A stretch of DNA of 64,000 nt, from NCBI RefSeq assembly GCF_036231965.1, contig NZ_CP109499.1, positions 5,270,001 through 5,334,000 on the forward strand. The letters are read 5' to 3'. Below, in pieces: positions 52,787 to 61,665 of the stretch (positions within the stretch are counted from its first letter, which is position 1; the number at the start of each line of letters is the position of its first letter). The translations under genes were made by a program, and so were the position numbers. This DNA comes from Streptomyces sp. NBC_01428. GTDB lineage: Bacteria > Actinomycetota > Actinomycetes > Streptomycetales > Streptomycetaceae. A model generated the notes under the pieces. The model saw only the letters and a list, made by a program, of their open reading frames with translations, did not search any database and was not told the origin of the DNA.

Positions 52787-53593
52787 ATGTCCGCCGCCAC
52801 CGAGGAGCGCCCCGCACCGGAGCGCATGCCCGCCCTCTATCTGAGCCACGGCGCCCCGCCGCTCGCCGACGACGCGGTCTGGCCCGGCCAGCTCGCCGCC
52901 TGGTCCGCGGACCTGCCCCGCCCCAAGGCGATCCTCATGGTCTCCGCCCACTGGGAGGAGGCCCCGCTCGCCCTCGGCGCGACGGAGACCGTCCCGCTCG
53001 TCTACGACTTCTGGGGCTTCCCCGAGCACTACTACCAGGTGACCTACGCGGCCCCCGGCGCCCCGCGGCTCGCCGAGTCCGTACGGAAACTGCTCCGCGC
53101 GCCCGGCACGCCGGTGCAGGACATCCCGGACCGAGGGCTCGACCACGGCGCGTACGTCCCGCTGGTCGAGATGTTCCCGGAGGCCGACATCCCGGTGCTT
53201 CAGGTGTCCCTGCCGACGCTCGACCCGGTCCGGCTCTTCGAGATCGGACGCAGGCTCGCGCCGCTGCGCGACGAGGGCGTGCTGATCGTCGGATCCGGCT
53301 TCTTCACCCACAACCTCGCGGCGCTGCGGCACACCGGCGGGGGAGTGCCCACCTGGTCGAGCGAGTTCGACGACTGGGGGCACCGGGCCCTGGAGGCCGG
53401 TGACGTGGACGCGCTGCTCGACTTCGAGCGCAAGTCCCCGGCGGGCCGGCTCGCCCACCCGCGCACCGAGCACTTCGCCCCGCTCTTCGTGACCATGGGC
53501 GCGGCGGACGCGGCCGGCGAACTGGACGGGCAGCGGTCCGTGATCGACGGCTTCTGGCTGGGAATGGCGAAGCGGTCGGTTCAGTTCGGCTGA
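52787..53593 (+). CDS. DODA-type extradiol ring-cleavage dioxygenase
   Basis: 268 residues, ATG 52787 with GGAGGGAG upstream. Class III extradiol/LigB-like family: ALYLSHGAPP (His21), VSAHWEE (His55), GLDHGAYVPL (His120), GSGFFTHNL (His175) give the metal and catalytic histidines. Substrate is a catechol-like compound; DODA-like bacterial members often act on unusual catechols. Control by the divergent MarR protein is likely. Confidence 0.92.
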   Translation: MSAATEERPAPERMPALYLSHGAPPLADDAVWPGQLAAWSADLPRPKAILMVSAHWEEAPLALGATETVPLVYDFWGFPEHYYQVTYAAPGAPRLAESVRKLLRAPGTPVQDIPDRGLDHGAYVPLVEMFPEADIPVLQVSLPTLDPVRLFEIGRRLAPLRDEGVLIVGSGFFTHNLAALRHTGGGVPTWSSEFDDWGHRALEAGDVDALLDFERKSPAGRLAHPRTEHFAPLFVTMGAADAAGELDGQRSVIDGFWLGMAKRSVQFG

Positions 53594-53699
53594 GCGTGCG
53601 CGATGCAGGGAGTGCCCCGGTCGTCCGGACGGCCGGGGCCGTGCTCGGCCCCGGCCCGGTGTCACCAGGCCAGGTGCCGGGCCGAGGCCGGGGCCGGTG

Positions 53700-54224
53700 C
53701 TACGGGGTGAGGTCCTTCTCGTACCAGGCGACGTCCCAGTAGCGGCCGAACTTGCGGCCGACCTCGCGGTAGGTGCCCACGTGATGGAACCCGAAGCGTT
53801 CGTGCAGCCGCACGGACGCTTCGTTGGGCGGCACGATCCCGGCGTAGGCCCGGTGCACGTCCTCGGCCGCGAGCGCGGCGAACAGGGACGTGTACAGGAG
53901 CGTGCCGACACCGCGCCCCCCGGCGTCCGGGGCGACGTACACGGTGACCTCGACCGAGGTCTCGTACGCGGGCTTCACCCGGAAGGCGCTGGACGTGGCG
54001 TACCCCAGGATCGCCGGTGAATCGGTGTCCGTGGCAACCATCAGGCGGTGCCGTCCGTCTTCAGGGTGGGAGAGCAACCACGGCCGACGCTCCTCCGGCG
54101 TGAAGGCGACCGTGTCGAACGTGACGGGCGTCTCGCGCACGTAGTGGTTGTAGAGGCCGGTGAGGGCGTCGAGGTCGGCGGCGACTCCTGGCCTGACCTG
54201 CACCTCTGTACGTTCCGACGGCAT
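53700..54224 (-). CDS. GNAT N-acetyltransferase, phosphinothricin-acetyltransferase type
   Basis: 174 residues, start ATG 54224 after GGGAGGG. VRPGVAADLDALTGLYNHYVRETPVTFDT at the N-terminus and GGRGVGTLLYTSLFAAL (acetyl-CoA pyrophosphate loop) identify the PAT/Bar-like branch. Such enzymes acetylate phosphinothricin, methionine sulfoximine or related amino-acid analogues. It is divergent from hrdD. Confidence 0.92.
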   Translation of the reverse strand: MPSERTEVQVRPGVAADLDALTGLYNHYVRETPVTFDTVAFTPEERRPWLLSHPEDGRHRLMVATDTDSPAILGYATSSAFRVKPAYETSVEVTVYVAPDAGGRGVGTLLYTSLFAALAAEDVHRAYAGIVPPNEASVRLHERFGFHHVGTYREVGRKFGRYWDVAWYEKDLTP

Positions 54225-54284
54225 CAGCCCTCCCGTGTGGTGCGACAGGGTACTGCATGATCAGAAAAATCAAGGGGCGCCTTG

Positions 54285-54310
54285 GGAATTCTGTCCTGAT
54301 TCCAGTCGTT
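54285..54310 (+). promoter_or_regulatory. Possible ECF-type promoter of hrdD
   Basis: GGAAT (54285-54289) and GTCGTT (54305-54310) are spaced 15 bp apart, resembling the GGAAC/GTC-type signature recognised by cell-envelope ECF sigma factors. HrdD genes elsewhere in Streptomyces have ECF-dependent promoters; the match here is only approximate. Confidence 0.4.
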
Positions 54311-54392
54311 GTTTCCTTCGGATGCCGGGCACCCGGAATGGTGAACGGAAGTCCAGGACCACCCGCAAGCCCACCATCGCAAGGGAGCACGC

Positions 54393-55391
<999 letters not shown>

Positions 55392-55684
55392 CCCGTGCGA
55401 GGGTGCGGGACGTGTCCGTGACGAGCGGGCGAGCGACGTGAGTGCGCCGTACGGGTTCACTCGCGGACGGGGTACGAGACCCCGCTCGCCCGGTTCGCGC
55501 AGGGGCACGCGTGCCACGTTGGCCACAAGTCGACCAGACATGGCCATGTAAGACCGCTTCAAGCTGCTGGGCTCAGGGAACAAGACTTCTGGGCCCAGGG
55601 TTCAGGGCTCCGTCCGGGCGGACGTGACCCGCCCCCGAGAACCGAGTCCCGACGCACACCCCCCCCCGCGCCGGGACTCTTCCA

Positions 55685-55738
55685 GAGCCGGGCTCCGGCG
55701 CCTTCCCCCCCCTGGCGCCGGGGCCCGGCTCCATTTTT
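55685..55738 (+). terminator. Rho-independent terminator
   Basis: 18-bp stem (GAGCCGGGCTCCGGCGCC against GGCGCCGGGGCCCGGCTC, one G-T pair) with an 11-nt C-rich loop, followed by CATTTTT. It can end any hrdD readthrough. Confidence 0.85.
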
Positions 55739-55864
55739 CGTGGGGGCGGTCCCGGCGAGCGATGCTTCGAGCCGGGACCGGCGGGTGCCTGATCCGGTGC
55801 CTGATCGGATTGCGGGCAGGACGGGGACGGGCCACCCCGGACCTGAACCCCGGGGTGACCCGGA

Positions 55865-55879
55865 TGGCAGATTCTGCCA
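55865..55879. promoter_or_regulatory. Palindromic operator of the TetR gene
   Basis: TGGCAGA-T-TCTGCCA is a perfect palindrome 21 bp upstream of the GTG at 55901. With CATAGCCT as a possible -10 in between, the gene would be leaderless and autorepressed. Confidence 0.6.
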
Positions 55880-55900
55880 CAGCGGCATAGCCTGCCGTTC

Positions 55901-56695
55901 GTGAGCGGTAGTGAACGTGAGGCACGCACCCCGACCGGCCGAACGGGCCCCGACACCGCCTCCGACCCCGCCGGGCGTGCGGCCGTGGACGGCCCCTCGC
56001 TCGTCGAGCGGCGCAAGGCGGCCACCCGTATGGAGATCGCCCGGGCCGCCGCGGGTCTTTTCATGCGCAACGGACTGCGGGCCACCCGCGCGGAGGACAT
56101 CGCCCGCGCGGCCGGAATCGCACCCCGCACCTTCTATCGCTACTTCGCGGCCAAGGAGGAGTCGCTCGGCCCCCTCTTCGCCGCCGGAGCCCAGCGCTGG
56201 GCCGAGGCGGTCCGCGACGCACCGGCCGGCCTGCCCGTTCCCGAGGCACTCCGGCACGCGGTCGTCTCCACGCTGACCCCCGGCGTCGGCGTCCGGTACG
56301 AGTCCCTCGACTGGGTCCGCTCCCTGCTGAGGCTGGCCGAGGCGAACCCGGCCCTGCTGCGGGTCTGGGGCGAGGCGTGCCAGACGGCGGAGCGGACGCT
56401 CGCGACGGTACTGGCGGCGAGGACGGCGGGGGAGCCCACCGGCACCGGGACTCCTGGAGAGGGGCCCCGCCCGATGGAAGCCGGGGGTTCCGGTGCGCCC
56501 GGGATTCCGGCGGTCGCCGACCTGGACGCCGGACTGCGGTTCACGGCCGCCGTGGCCAGCGCCGCCGTCCGCGTGGCCGTCGAGGCCTGGGCGGCGGGCG
56601 ACGCCACCTCCGACGGACCGGCCGGCCCGGTCGCTCTCGCCCTGCGCAACCTCGAAGCGCTGGACGGCTTCCCGTGGAGCATGCGCACGGGATGA
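55901..56695 (+). CDS. TetR-family regulator
   Basis: 264 residues; GTG 55901, no ribosome binding site, so probably leaderless. A 35-residue Thr/Pro/Asp-rich leader precedes the helix-turn-helix (ATRMEIARAAAGLFMRNGLRATRAEDIARAAGIAPRTFYRYFAAKEESL). The ligand domain contains a ~35-residue Gly/Pro/Thr-rich insertion (~170-200), making it longer than the usual 200. Convergent with the WYL regulator, 43 bp apart. Target unknown apart from its own promoter. Confidence 0.9.
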   Translation: MSGSEREARTPTGRTGPDTASDPAGRAAVDGPSLVERRKAATRMEIARAAAGLFMRNGLRATRAEDIARAAGIAPRTFYRYFAAKEESLGPLFAAGAQRWAEAVRDAPAGLPVPEALRHAVVSTLTPGVGVRYESLDWVRSLLRLAEANPALLRVWGEACQTAERTLATVLAARTAGEPTGTGTPGEGPRPMEAGGSGAPGIPAVADLDAGLRFTAAVASAAVRVAVEAWAAGDATSDGPAGPVALALRNLEALDGFPWSMRTG

Positions 56696-56738
56696 GGAGC
56701 GGGTGGGACAGCCGCCTCCACGGCCGACGCCCAGGGCG

Positions 56739-57713
56739 TCAGTCCCCGGCGCCGCCCGCCGCGCGACGCAGACGGGCACCCAAGTCCCGTACGTAGTGCA
56801 CCAGTTCTCCGGGCTCGTGGACCGTGAACTCGCAGTCGACCATCGCTATCCGCACCGCCAGCCACTCCACGGAGTCGCCGGAGGAGGCGCGGAGCCGGCA
56901 GCTGTGCTCGTCGATCGGTTCGGGGGCGCCGAGCCAGGCGGGCAGACGTGCCGTGACGAAGTCGGCCGGTGCGGCGAAGGTGACGTCGAAGGCGTACGTC
57001 TCCTGGCGCCCGTAGACCGACTGGCGCAGGTACTCGGCGGCGCTCCCGGTCGGCAGCTCGCGCGGCGTGAACCGGGCGCCGGTCGCGACGGGTTCGGTGA
57101 CCCGGTCGACGCGGAAGGTCCGCCAGTCCTCGCGGTCGAGGTCGTACGCCACGAGGTACCAGCGGCGGCCGGTGGACACCAGCCGGTACGGCTCGGTCAG
57201 CCGCCGCGACGGGGTTCCGTCCCCCGAGCGGTAGGCGAACCGCAGCCGCTCCCGGCCCGCCACGCTCGACGCCATCACGGTCAGCGTCTCCGGCGCGATA
57301 CTGGCGCCGTCACCACTGGTCAGCGGTGTCGTCGCGGCCTGGAGCGTGGACACGCGGTGCCGCAGCCGGGACGGCAGGACCTGCTCCAGCTTGGCGAGCG
57401 CCCGGACGGACGCCTCGTCCACACCCTCGACCGCGTGACCGGCGCCGGCCCGCAGACCCACCGCGATCGCCACCGCCTCCTCGTCGTCGAGGACGAGCGG
57501 CGGCATCGCCTTGCCCGCGACCAGCCGGTATCCGCCGTCGGCCCCCTTGCTCGCCTGCACCGGATAACCCAGCTCGCGCAGCCGGTCGATGTCACGGCGG
57601 ACCGTGCGCCGGGACACCCCGAGCCGCTCGGACAGCTCGCCGCCGGGCCATTCACGGGGTGTCTGGAGGAGGGAGAGGAGCTGGAGGAGTCGCGCCGGGG
57701 TGTCCGTCGTCAT
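56739..57713 (-). CDS. YafY-type WYL-domain transcriptional regulator
   Basis: 324 residues, ATG 57713. An N-terminal HTH_11 (ARLLQLLSLLQTPREWPGGELSERLGVSRRTVRRDIDRLRELG) is followed by the WYL ligand domain (YRLVSTGRRWYLVAYDLDREDWRTFRVDRV) and the C-terminal WCX extension. Divergent from an MFS exporter with only 62 bp between the starts, so it is probably that gene's regulator. A CTAGG/CCTAG pair (57735-57766) lies in the gap. Confidence 0.92.
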   Translation of the reverse strand: MTTDTPARLLQLLSLLQTPREWPGGELSERLGVSRRTVRRDIDRLRELGYPVQASKGADGGYRLVAGKAMPPLVLDDEEAVAIAVGLRAGAGHAVEGVDEASVRALAKLEQVLPSRLRHRVSTLQAATTPLTSGDGASIAPETLTVMASSVAGRERLRFAYRSGDGTPSRRLTEPYRLVSTGRRWYLVAYDLDREDWRTFRVDRVTEPVATGARFTPRELPTGSAAEYLRQSVYGRQETYAFDVTFAAPADFVTARLPAWLGAPEPIDEHSCRLRASSGDSVEWLAVRIAMVDCEFTVHEPGELVHYVRDLGARLRRAAGGAGD

Positions 57714-57775
57714 GCCCTCCAGGGTGCCGCACCACTAGGACACGATCTGACCTAATGGGGGCCTAGCTTGACCGC

Positions 57776-59329
57776 ATGACCTCTTCCACCGAGTCCTCTG
57801 CGACAGAGACCTCAGACCTTCCCGGCGGCCCGGCCGCCGGTACCGCGGCCGACCGGCGGCGCTGGTTCGCCCTCGCCATCGTGATGACCGCGGCCTTCAT
57901 GGACCTGGTCGACGTCACGATCGTCAACATCGCGATCCCGTCGATCCAGCGGGACGAGGGCGCCACGTTCAGCCAGATCCAGTGGATCACCGCCGGATAC
58001 GCGCTGGCCTTCGCGGCGGGGCTCATCACCGGTGGGCGGCTCGGTGACATCCACGGCCGCAAGCGGCTCTTCCTCCTCGGCATAGCGGGCTTCACCGTCG
58101 CGTCCGCGCTGTGCGGCTTCGCGGTGAACCCGGAGATGCTCGTCGCCTCGCGCATCCTCCAGGGCGCCATGGCCGCGATGATGGTGCCGCAGGTGCTGTC
58201 GATCGTGCACGCCACCTTCCCCGCGCACGAACGCGGCAAGGTCTTCGGCCTGTTCGGCGCGATCGTCGGCCTCGGTGCCGTCTCGGGTCCCCTCCTCGGC
58301 GCCCTGCTCACCGAGTGGAACCTGTTCGGCCTGGAATGGCGGCCGATCTTCCTCATCAACCTGCCCGTCGGCATCGTCGCGCTGATCCTCGGCCGTCGCT
58401 TCATCAGCGAGTCCAAGGCCCCGCGCGCCCTCAAGCTGGACCTGGTCGGCGTCGCCCTCGTCACCCTCGCTCTGCTGATGCTGCTGTACCCGCTGACCCG
58501 CGGCCGTGAGCTGGGCTGGCCGCTGTGGGGGTACCTGTCGATGGCCGGCTCCGCCCTCGTGTTCGCGGCGCTGGTGGCCTTCGAGAAGCGGAAGGCGGCG
58601 CGGGACGGTTCGCCGCTCGTCGAGCTGTCGCTGTTCAAGGTGAAGAGCTTCGCGGCGGGCATCGCCGTGCAGACCGTCTTCGGTATCGCGCTCGGCATCT
58701 TCTTCCTGGTCTGGACGCTGTACATGCAGGTGGGCCTCGGCTGGACCGCGCTGCGGGCGGGGCTCACCGGAGTGCCGTTCTCGATCGCGGTCTCGGCCGC
58801 GGCGGGCATGTCCGTGCAGCTCCTCGTCCCGCGCTTCGGACGCAAGGTGCTCCAGGCCGGCGCCCTGCTCATGGCGCTCGGCGTCCTGCTCTACATCTGG
58901 GAGTCCGACCGGTACGGCATGGACATCGCCTCCTGGCAGATGGCCCTTCCGCTGGTCGTCATGGGCGCGGGCATGGGCTTCATCGTCGCCCCGCTGACGG
59001 ACGCCGTGCTCTCCGACGTCCCGCGCGAGCACGCGGGCTCGGCATCGGGTCTGATCAACACCGTGCAGCAGATGGGCAACGCGCTCGGCCTCGGCCTGGT
59101 CTCGGTCGTCTTCTTCGGCGAGATCAGCGACCACCTGACCCGCTCCCAGGTGGGTCCCGCCTTCGTGAACGCCTTCCAGCACGCGCTGGGCTGGGTCGCC
59201 GGGGTCCTGGTCGTCATCTTCCTGGTGATGTTCGCGCTGCCCAAGAAGCCCGCCCAGCATGTGGAGGGTGTGGAGGACGCGGTCGTGACCGGGGAGACCG
59301 ACCCGAAGCAGCCCGAACTCGTCGGCTGA
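57776..59329 (+). CDS. MFS drug exporter, DHA2 (EmrB/QacA) family
   Basis: 517 residues, 14 predicted helices; no ribosome binding site before ATG 57776 and TAGCTT 6 bp upstream, so probably leaderless. MDLVDVTIVNIAIPSIQRDEG in TM1 and GGRLGDIHGRKRLF (motif A) fit drug:proton antiporters. The C-terminal tail is acidic. Divergent from the WYL regulator. A strong terminator follows. Confidence 0.93.
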   Translation: MTSSTESSATETSDLPGGPAAGTAADRRRWFALAIVMTAAFMDLVDVTIVNIAIPSIQRDEGATFSQIQWITAGYALAFAAGLITGGRLGDIHGRKRLFLLGIAGFTVASALCGFAVNPEMLVASRILQGAMAAMMVPQVLSIVHATFPAHERGKVFGLFGAIVGLGAVSGPLLGALLTEWNLFGLEWRPIFLINLPVGIVALILGRRFISESKAPRALKLDLVGVALVTLALLMLLYPLTRGRELGWPLWGYLSMAGSALVFAALVAFEKRKAARDGSPLVELSLFKVKSFAAGIAVQTVFGIALGIFFLVWTLYMQVGLGWTALRAGLTGVPFSIAVSAAAGMSVQLLVPRFGRKVLQAGALLMALGVLLYIWESDRYGMDIASWQMALPLVVMGAGMGFIVAPLTDAVLSDVPREHAGSASGLINTVQQMGNALGLGLVSVVFFGEISDHLTRSQVGPAFVNAFQHALGWVAGVLVVIFLVMFALPKKPAQHVEGVEDAVVTGETDPKQPELVG

Positions 59330-59371
59330 GCCGACCGAGCGGGTCCGAGTGGGCCGACCTCCATGTCGACC

Positions 59372-59418
59372 GCCCGAAGGGGCCCGGCGCTTCATGTGCC
59401 GGGCCCCTTCGGGCTTTT
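59372..59418 (+). terminator. Rho-independent terminator after the MFS gene
   Basis: 17-bp perfect arms (GCCCGAAGGGGCCCGGC and complement) with a 9-nt loop, followed by TTTT. Confidence 0.92.
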
Positions 59419-59570
59419 CGGCTCTCCTCACGCGAGAGCCCCGGCGGCCCGGGAGTTCCGGCCCCCCCCCGGGTGAGCCCGGCTGCCCGGAGACTCCGGC
59501 TCCTCCCAAGAGCCCGTCCGTCCCTGCCGTCTCCCCGTTCCTCTGATGTCCGTTCGTGCCCGAAACGGGC

Positions 59571-59630
59571 CCGAACCTGTTTACTTCCCGGACGCGGGCG
59601 CGTAGCCTCCGTCTGAAACCACAGGTTCGG
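59571..59630. promoter_or_regulatory. FruR operator candidate with paired half-sites
   Basis: CCGAACCTGT (59571-59580) and its complement ACAGGTTCGG (59621-59630) lie 40 bp apart. Outside them CTGATGTCCG occurs at 59542 and, inverted, at 59627. Paired, spaced half-sites suit a DeoR-type repressor acting on its own operon. Confidence 0.5.
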
Positions 59631-59653
59631 ACATCAGGCGGAGGCGAACGGAC

Positions 59654-60415
59654 ATGTACGCACCGGAGCGGCAGCAGGAGATCCTGCGGCTCGCCCGTGA
59701 CGGCGGCCGGGTGGACGTCCTCTCGCTGGCCGACACCTTCCAGGTCACCGCGGAGACCATCCGGCGGGACCTGAAGGCGCTGGACCGCGCCGGACTGGTG
59801 CGCCGGGTGCACGGCGGCGCGATCCCCGCGGGCCGCCTCGACTTCGAGCCGGACCTCGCCGAGCGTGAGTCGACCGCCGCCGACCAGAAGGACCGTATCG
59901 CCGAGGCCGCGATCGCCGAACTGCCGCACGACGGCACGGTGATCCTGGACGCCGGCTCCACGGTTGCCCGGCTCGCCGCGTCCCTCCCGCTGGAGGCGAC
60001 GCTCACCGTCGTCACCCACAGCCTCCCGATAGCCGCCCGCCTCGCCGACCACCCCGGCGTCCAACTGCACCTCGTCGGGGGACGCGTGCGCACCCGGACC
60101 CGTGCCGCGGTGGACGCCTGGGCGCTGCGCGCGTACGCCGAGATCCGCGCCGACGTCGTCTTCGTCGCCGCCAACGGCTTCTCGCCCGCGAGCGGACTGA
60201 CCACGCCCGATCTCGCGGAGGCGGCGGTCAAGCGCGCGGCCCTGCACGCCGCACGCCGGGTCGTCCTGCTCGCGGACTCCTCCAAGAGCGGCCAGGAACA
60301 CTTCGCGCGGTTCGGCGACCTCGACGAGGTGGACCTGCTGATCACCGACAGCGGGCTCGACCCCGAGGACGCCTCCGCCGTCGAGAGCGGCGGCACCGAA
60401 GTGCTCCGCGTCTAG
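59654..60415 (+). CDS. fruR: DeoR-family repressor of the fructose operon
   Basis: 253 residues, ATG 59654 with GGAGG 9 bp upstream. N-terminal DeoR HTH (YAPERQQEILRLARDGGRVDVLSLADTFQVTAETIRRDLKAL) and a DeoRC sugar-phosphate-sensing domain (DGTVILDAGSTVARLA). Position directly upstream of fruK and fruA identifies it as FruR, derepressed by fructose 1-phosphate or 1,6-bisphosphate. Half-sites in front of it suggest autoregulation. Confidence 0.92.
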   Translation: MYAPERQQEILRLARDGGRVDVLSLADTFQVTAETIRRDLKALDRAGLVRRVHGGAIPAGRLDFEPDLAERESTAADQKDRIAEAAIAELPHDGTVILDAGSTVARLAASLPLEATLTVVTHSLPIAARLADHPGVQLHLVGGRVRTRTRAAVDAWALRAYAEIRADVVFVAANGFSPASGLTTPDLAEAAVKRAALHAARRVVLLADSSKSGQEHFARFGDLDEVDLLITDSGLDPEDASAVESGGTEVLRV

Positions 60416-60451
60416 CGACCGCCGCCGGACCCCAGGACGCGCGGCCACCCT

Positions 60452-60561
60452 GCCGAGAGCCGAGAGCCGAGAGCCGAGAGCCGAGAGCCACCGGCGCCCC
60501 GCCGCAGGCCACGTGCCGCGAGCCGGGAAACCACTGGCCACCCGCCGCAGGCCACGTGCCG
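60452..60561 (+). repeat. Microsatellite and 21-bp direct repeats between fruR and fruK
   Basis: Five 7-bp units GCCGAGA (60452-60486) followed by two exact 21-bp copies (CCCGCCGCAGGCCACGTGCC plus one base) at 60498-60518 and 60541-60561, 43 bp apart. The repeats end 14 bp before the fruK start and contain CCACGTG. Confidence 0.85.
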
Positions 60562-60575
60562 AGAAACGAGAGCGC

Positions 60576-61529
60576 ATGATCCTCACCGTCACCCCCAACC
60601 CCTCGCTGGACCGCACGTACGAGGTCCCGGCCCTCGACCGCGGCGAGGTCATCCGGGCCACCGGGGAACGCGTGGACCCGGGCGGCAAAGGCGTGAACGT
60701 CTCCCGGGCGGTCGCCGCCGCCGGACGGCGCACGGTCGCCGTCCTGCCCCTCGGGGGCGCCCCCGGCGCGCTCGTCGCCGAACTCCTCGCGGCCCAGGGC
60801 ATCGAGGTCGCGCCGGTCCCGGTCGCCGGGGCCACCCGCTCGAACATCTCGGTCGCCGAGCCGGACGGCACCCTGACGAAGATCAACGCGCCCGGCCCCG
60901 ACCTCTCCGCCGCCGAGGCCGAACTCCTGCTGGAGACCGTCCGCCGCGCCCACCGCCCCGGCGACACCGGTTGGATCACCTGCTGCGGCAGCCTGCCCCG
61001 CGGACTCGCCCCGTCCTGGTACGCCGAACTCGTCGCGCGGGCCCACACGGTGGGCGCCCGGATCGCCCTCGACACCTCCGGCCCGGCGCTCCTCGCGGCG
61101 CTGCGCGAGCGGCCCGACGTGGTGAAACCCAACGCCGAGGAACTGGCCGCGGCCGTCGGCCGTCCCCTCGCCACGGTGGGCGACGCGGTGAAGGCGGCCG
61201 AGGAACTGCGCGCGATGGGCGCGGGCGCCGTGCTCGCGAGCCTCGGCGCCGACGGGCAGGTGCTCGTCGACGCCGCCGGCACCTGGTTCGGCAGCGCCCG
61301 CGTCGACACCGTACGCAGCAACGTGGGCGCCGGTGACTCCTCGCTCGCCGGGTTCCTGATCGCCGGGGGCAGCGGGCCGCACGCCCTCGCCTCGGCGGTC
61401 GCGCACGGCGCCGCCGCCGTCCAGCTCCCCGGCAGCGTGATGCCGGGCCCGGCCGACCTCGCCCCGGACGCCGTGACCGTCACCACGGAGATCCCGGAGT
61501 CCCGCCTCCTGACGGAGCCGGTGTCGTGA
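60576..61529 (+). CDS. fruK: 1-phosphofructokinase
   Basis: 317 residues, normal PfkB-family length. The ATG at 60576 gives MILTVTPNPSLDRTYEV; a longer frame to 60513 is unlikely. GGKGVNVSRA is the substrate-binding motif and GAGDS (251-255, catalytic Asp254) the PfkB signature. It converts fructose 1-phosphate, the product of the PTS, to fructose 1,6-bisphosphate. fruA follows. Confidence 0.95.
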   Translation: MILTVTPNPSLDRTYEVPALDRGEVIRATGERVDPGGKGVNVSRAVAAAGRRTVAVLPLGGAPGALVAELLAAQGIEVAPVPVAGATRSNISVAEPDGTLTKINAPGPDLSAAEAELLLETVRRAHRPGDTGWITCCGSLPRGLAPSWYAELVARAHTVGARIALDTSGPALLAALRERPDVVKPNAEELAAAVGRPLATVGDAVKAAEELRAMGAGAVLASLGADGQVLVDAAGTWFGSARVDTVRSNVGAGDSSLAGFLIAGGSGPHALASAVAHGAAAVQLPGSVMPGPADLAPDAVTVTTEIPESRLLTEPVS

Positions 61530-61542
61530 CCGGCCCCGCCCC

Positions 61543-61612
61543 CACCGAACTCCACACCCCCGTCCCCACCGAACCCCGTACCCCCGTCCCCACCTCTGTC
61601 CCCGTCCCCCCT
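61543..61612 (+). repeat. Degenerate 24-bp repeats between fruK and fruA
   Basis: About three units (CCCACCGAACTCC..CCCCCGTC) of Pro-rich, C-rich sequence in the 136-bp fruK-fruA gap. They keep a long frame open upstream of fruA but have no ribosome binding site. Confidence 0.6.
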
Positions 61613-61665
61613 TCCGTTCCCGCCCATGACTCCCCCCGGGCGATACGCGTGCGAAGGAGCCCGCG

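Larger units (their letters stand above)
55392..55900. other. Intergenic region between hrdD and a TetR gene
   Basis: 509 bp. It holds the terminator at 55685-55738 and, at the end, the palindrome and promoter of the TetR gene. No gene is supportable in the first 290 bp. Confidence 0.55.
59330..59653. other. Region between the exporter and fruR
   Basis: 324 bp with the exporter terminator at its left end and the fruR promoter/operator at its right end; the central ~120 bp is GC-rich and featureless. Confidence 0.6.
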
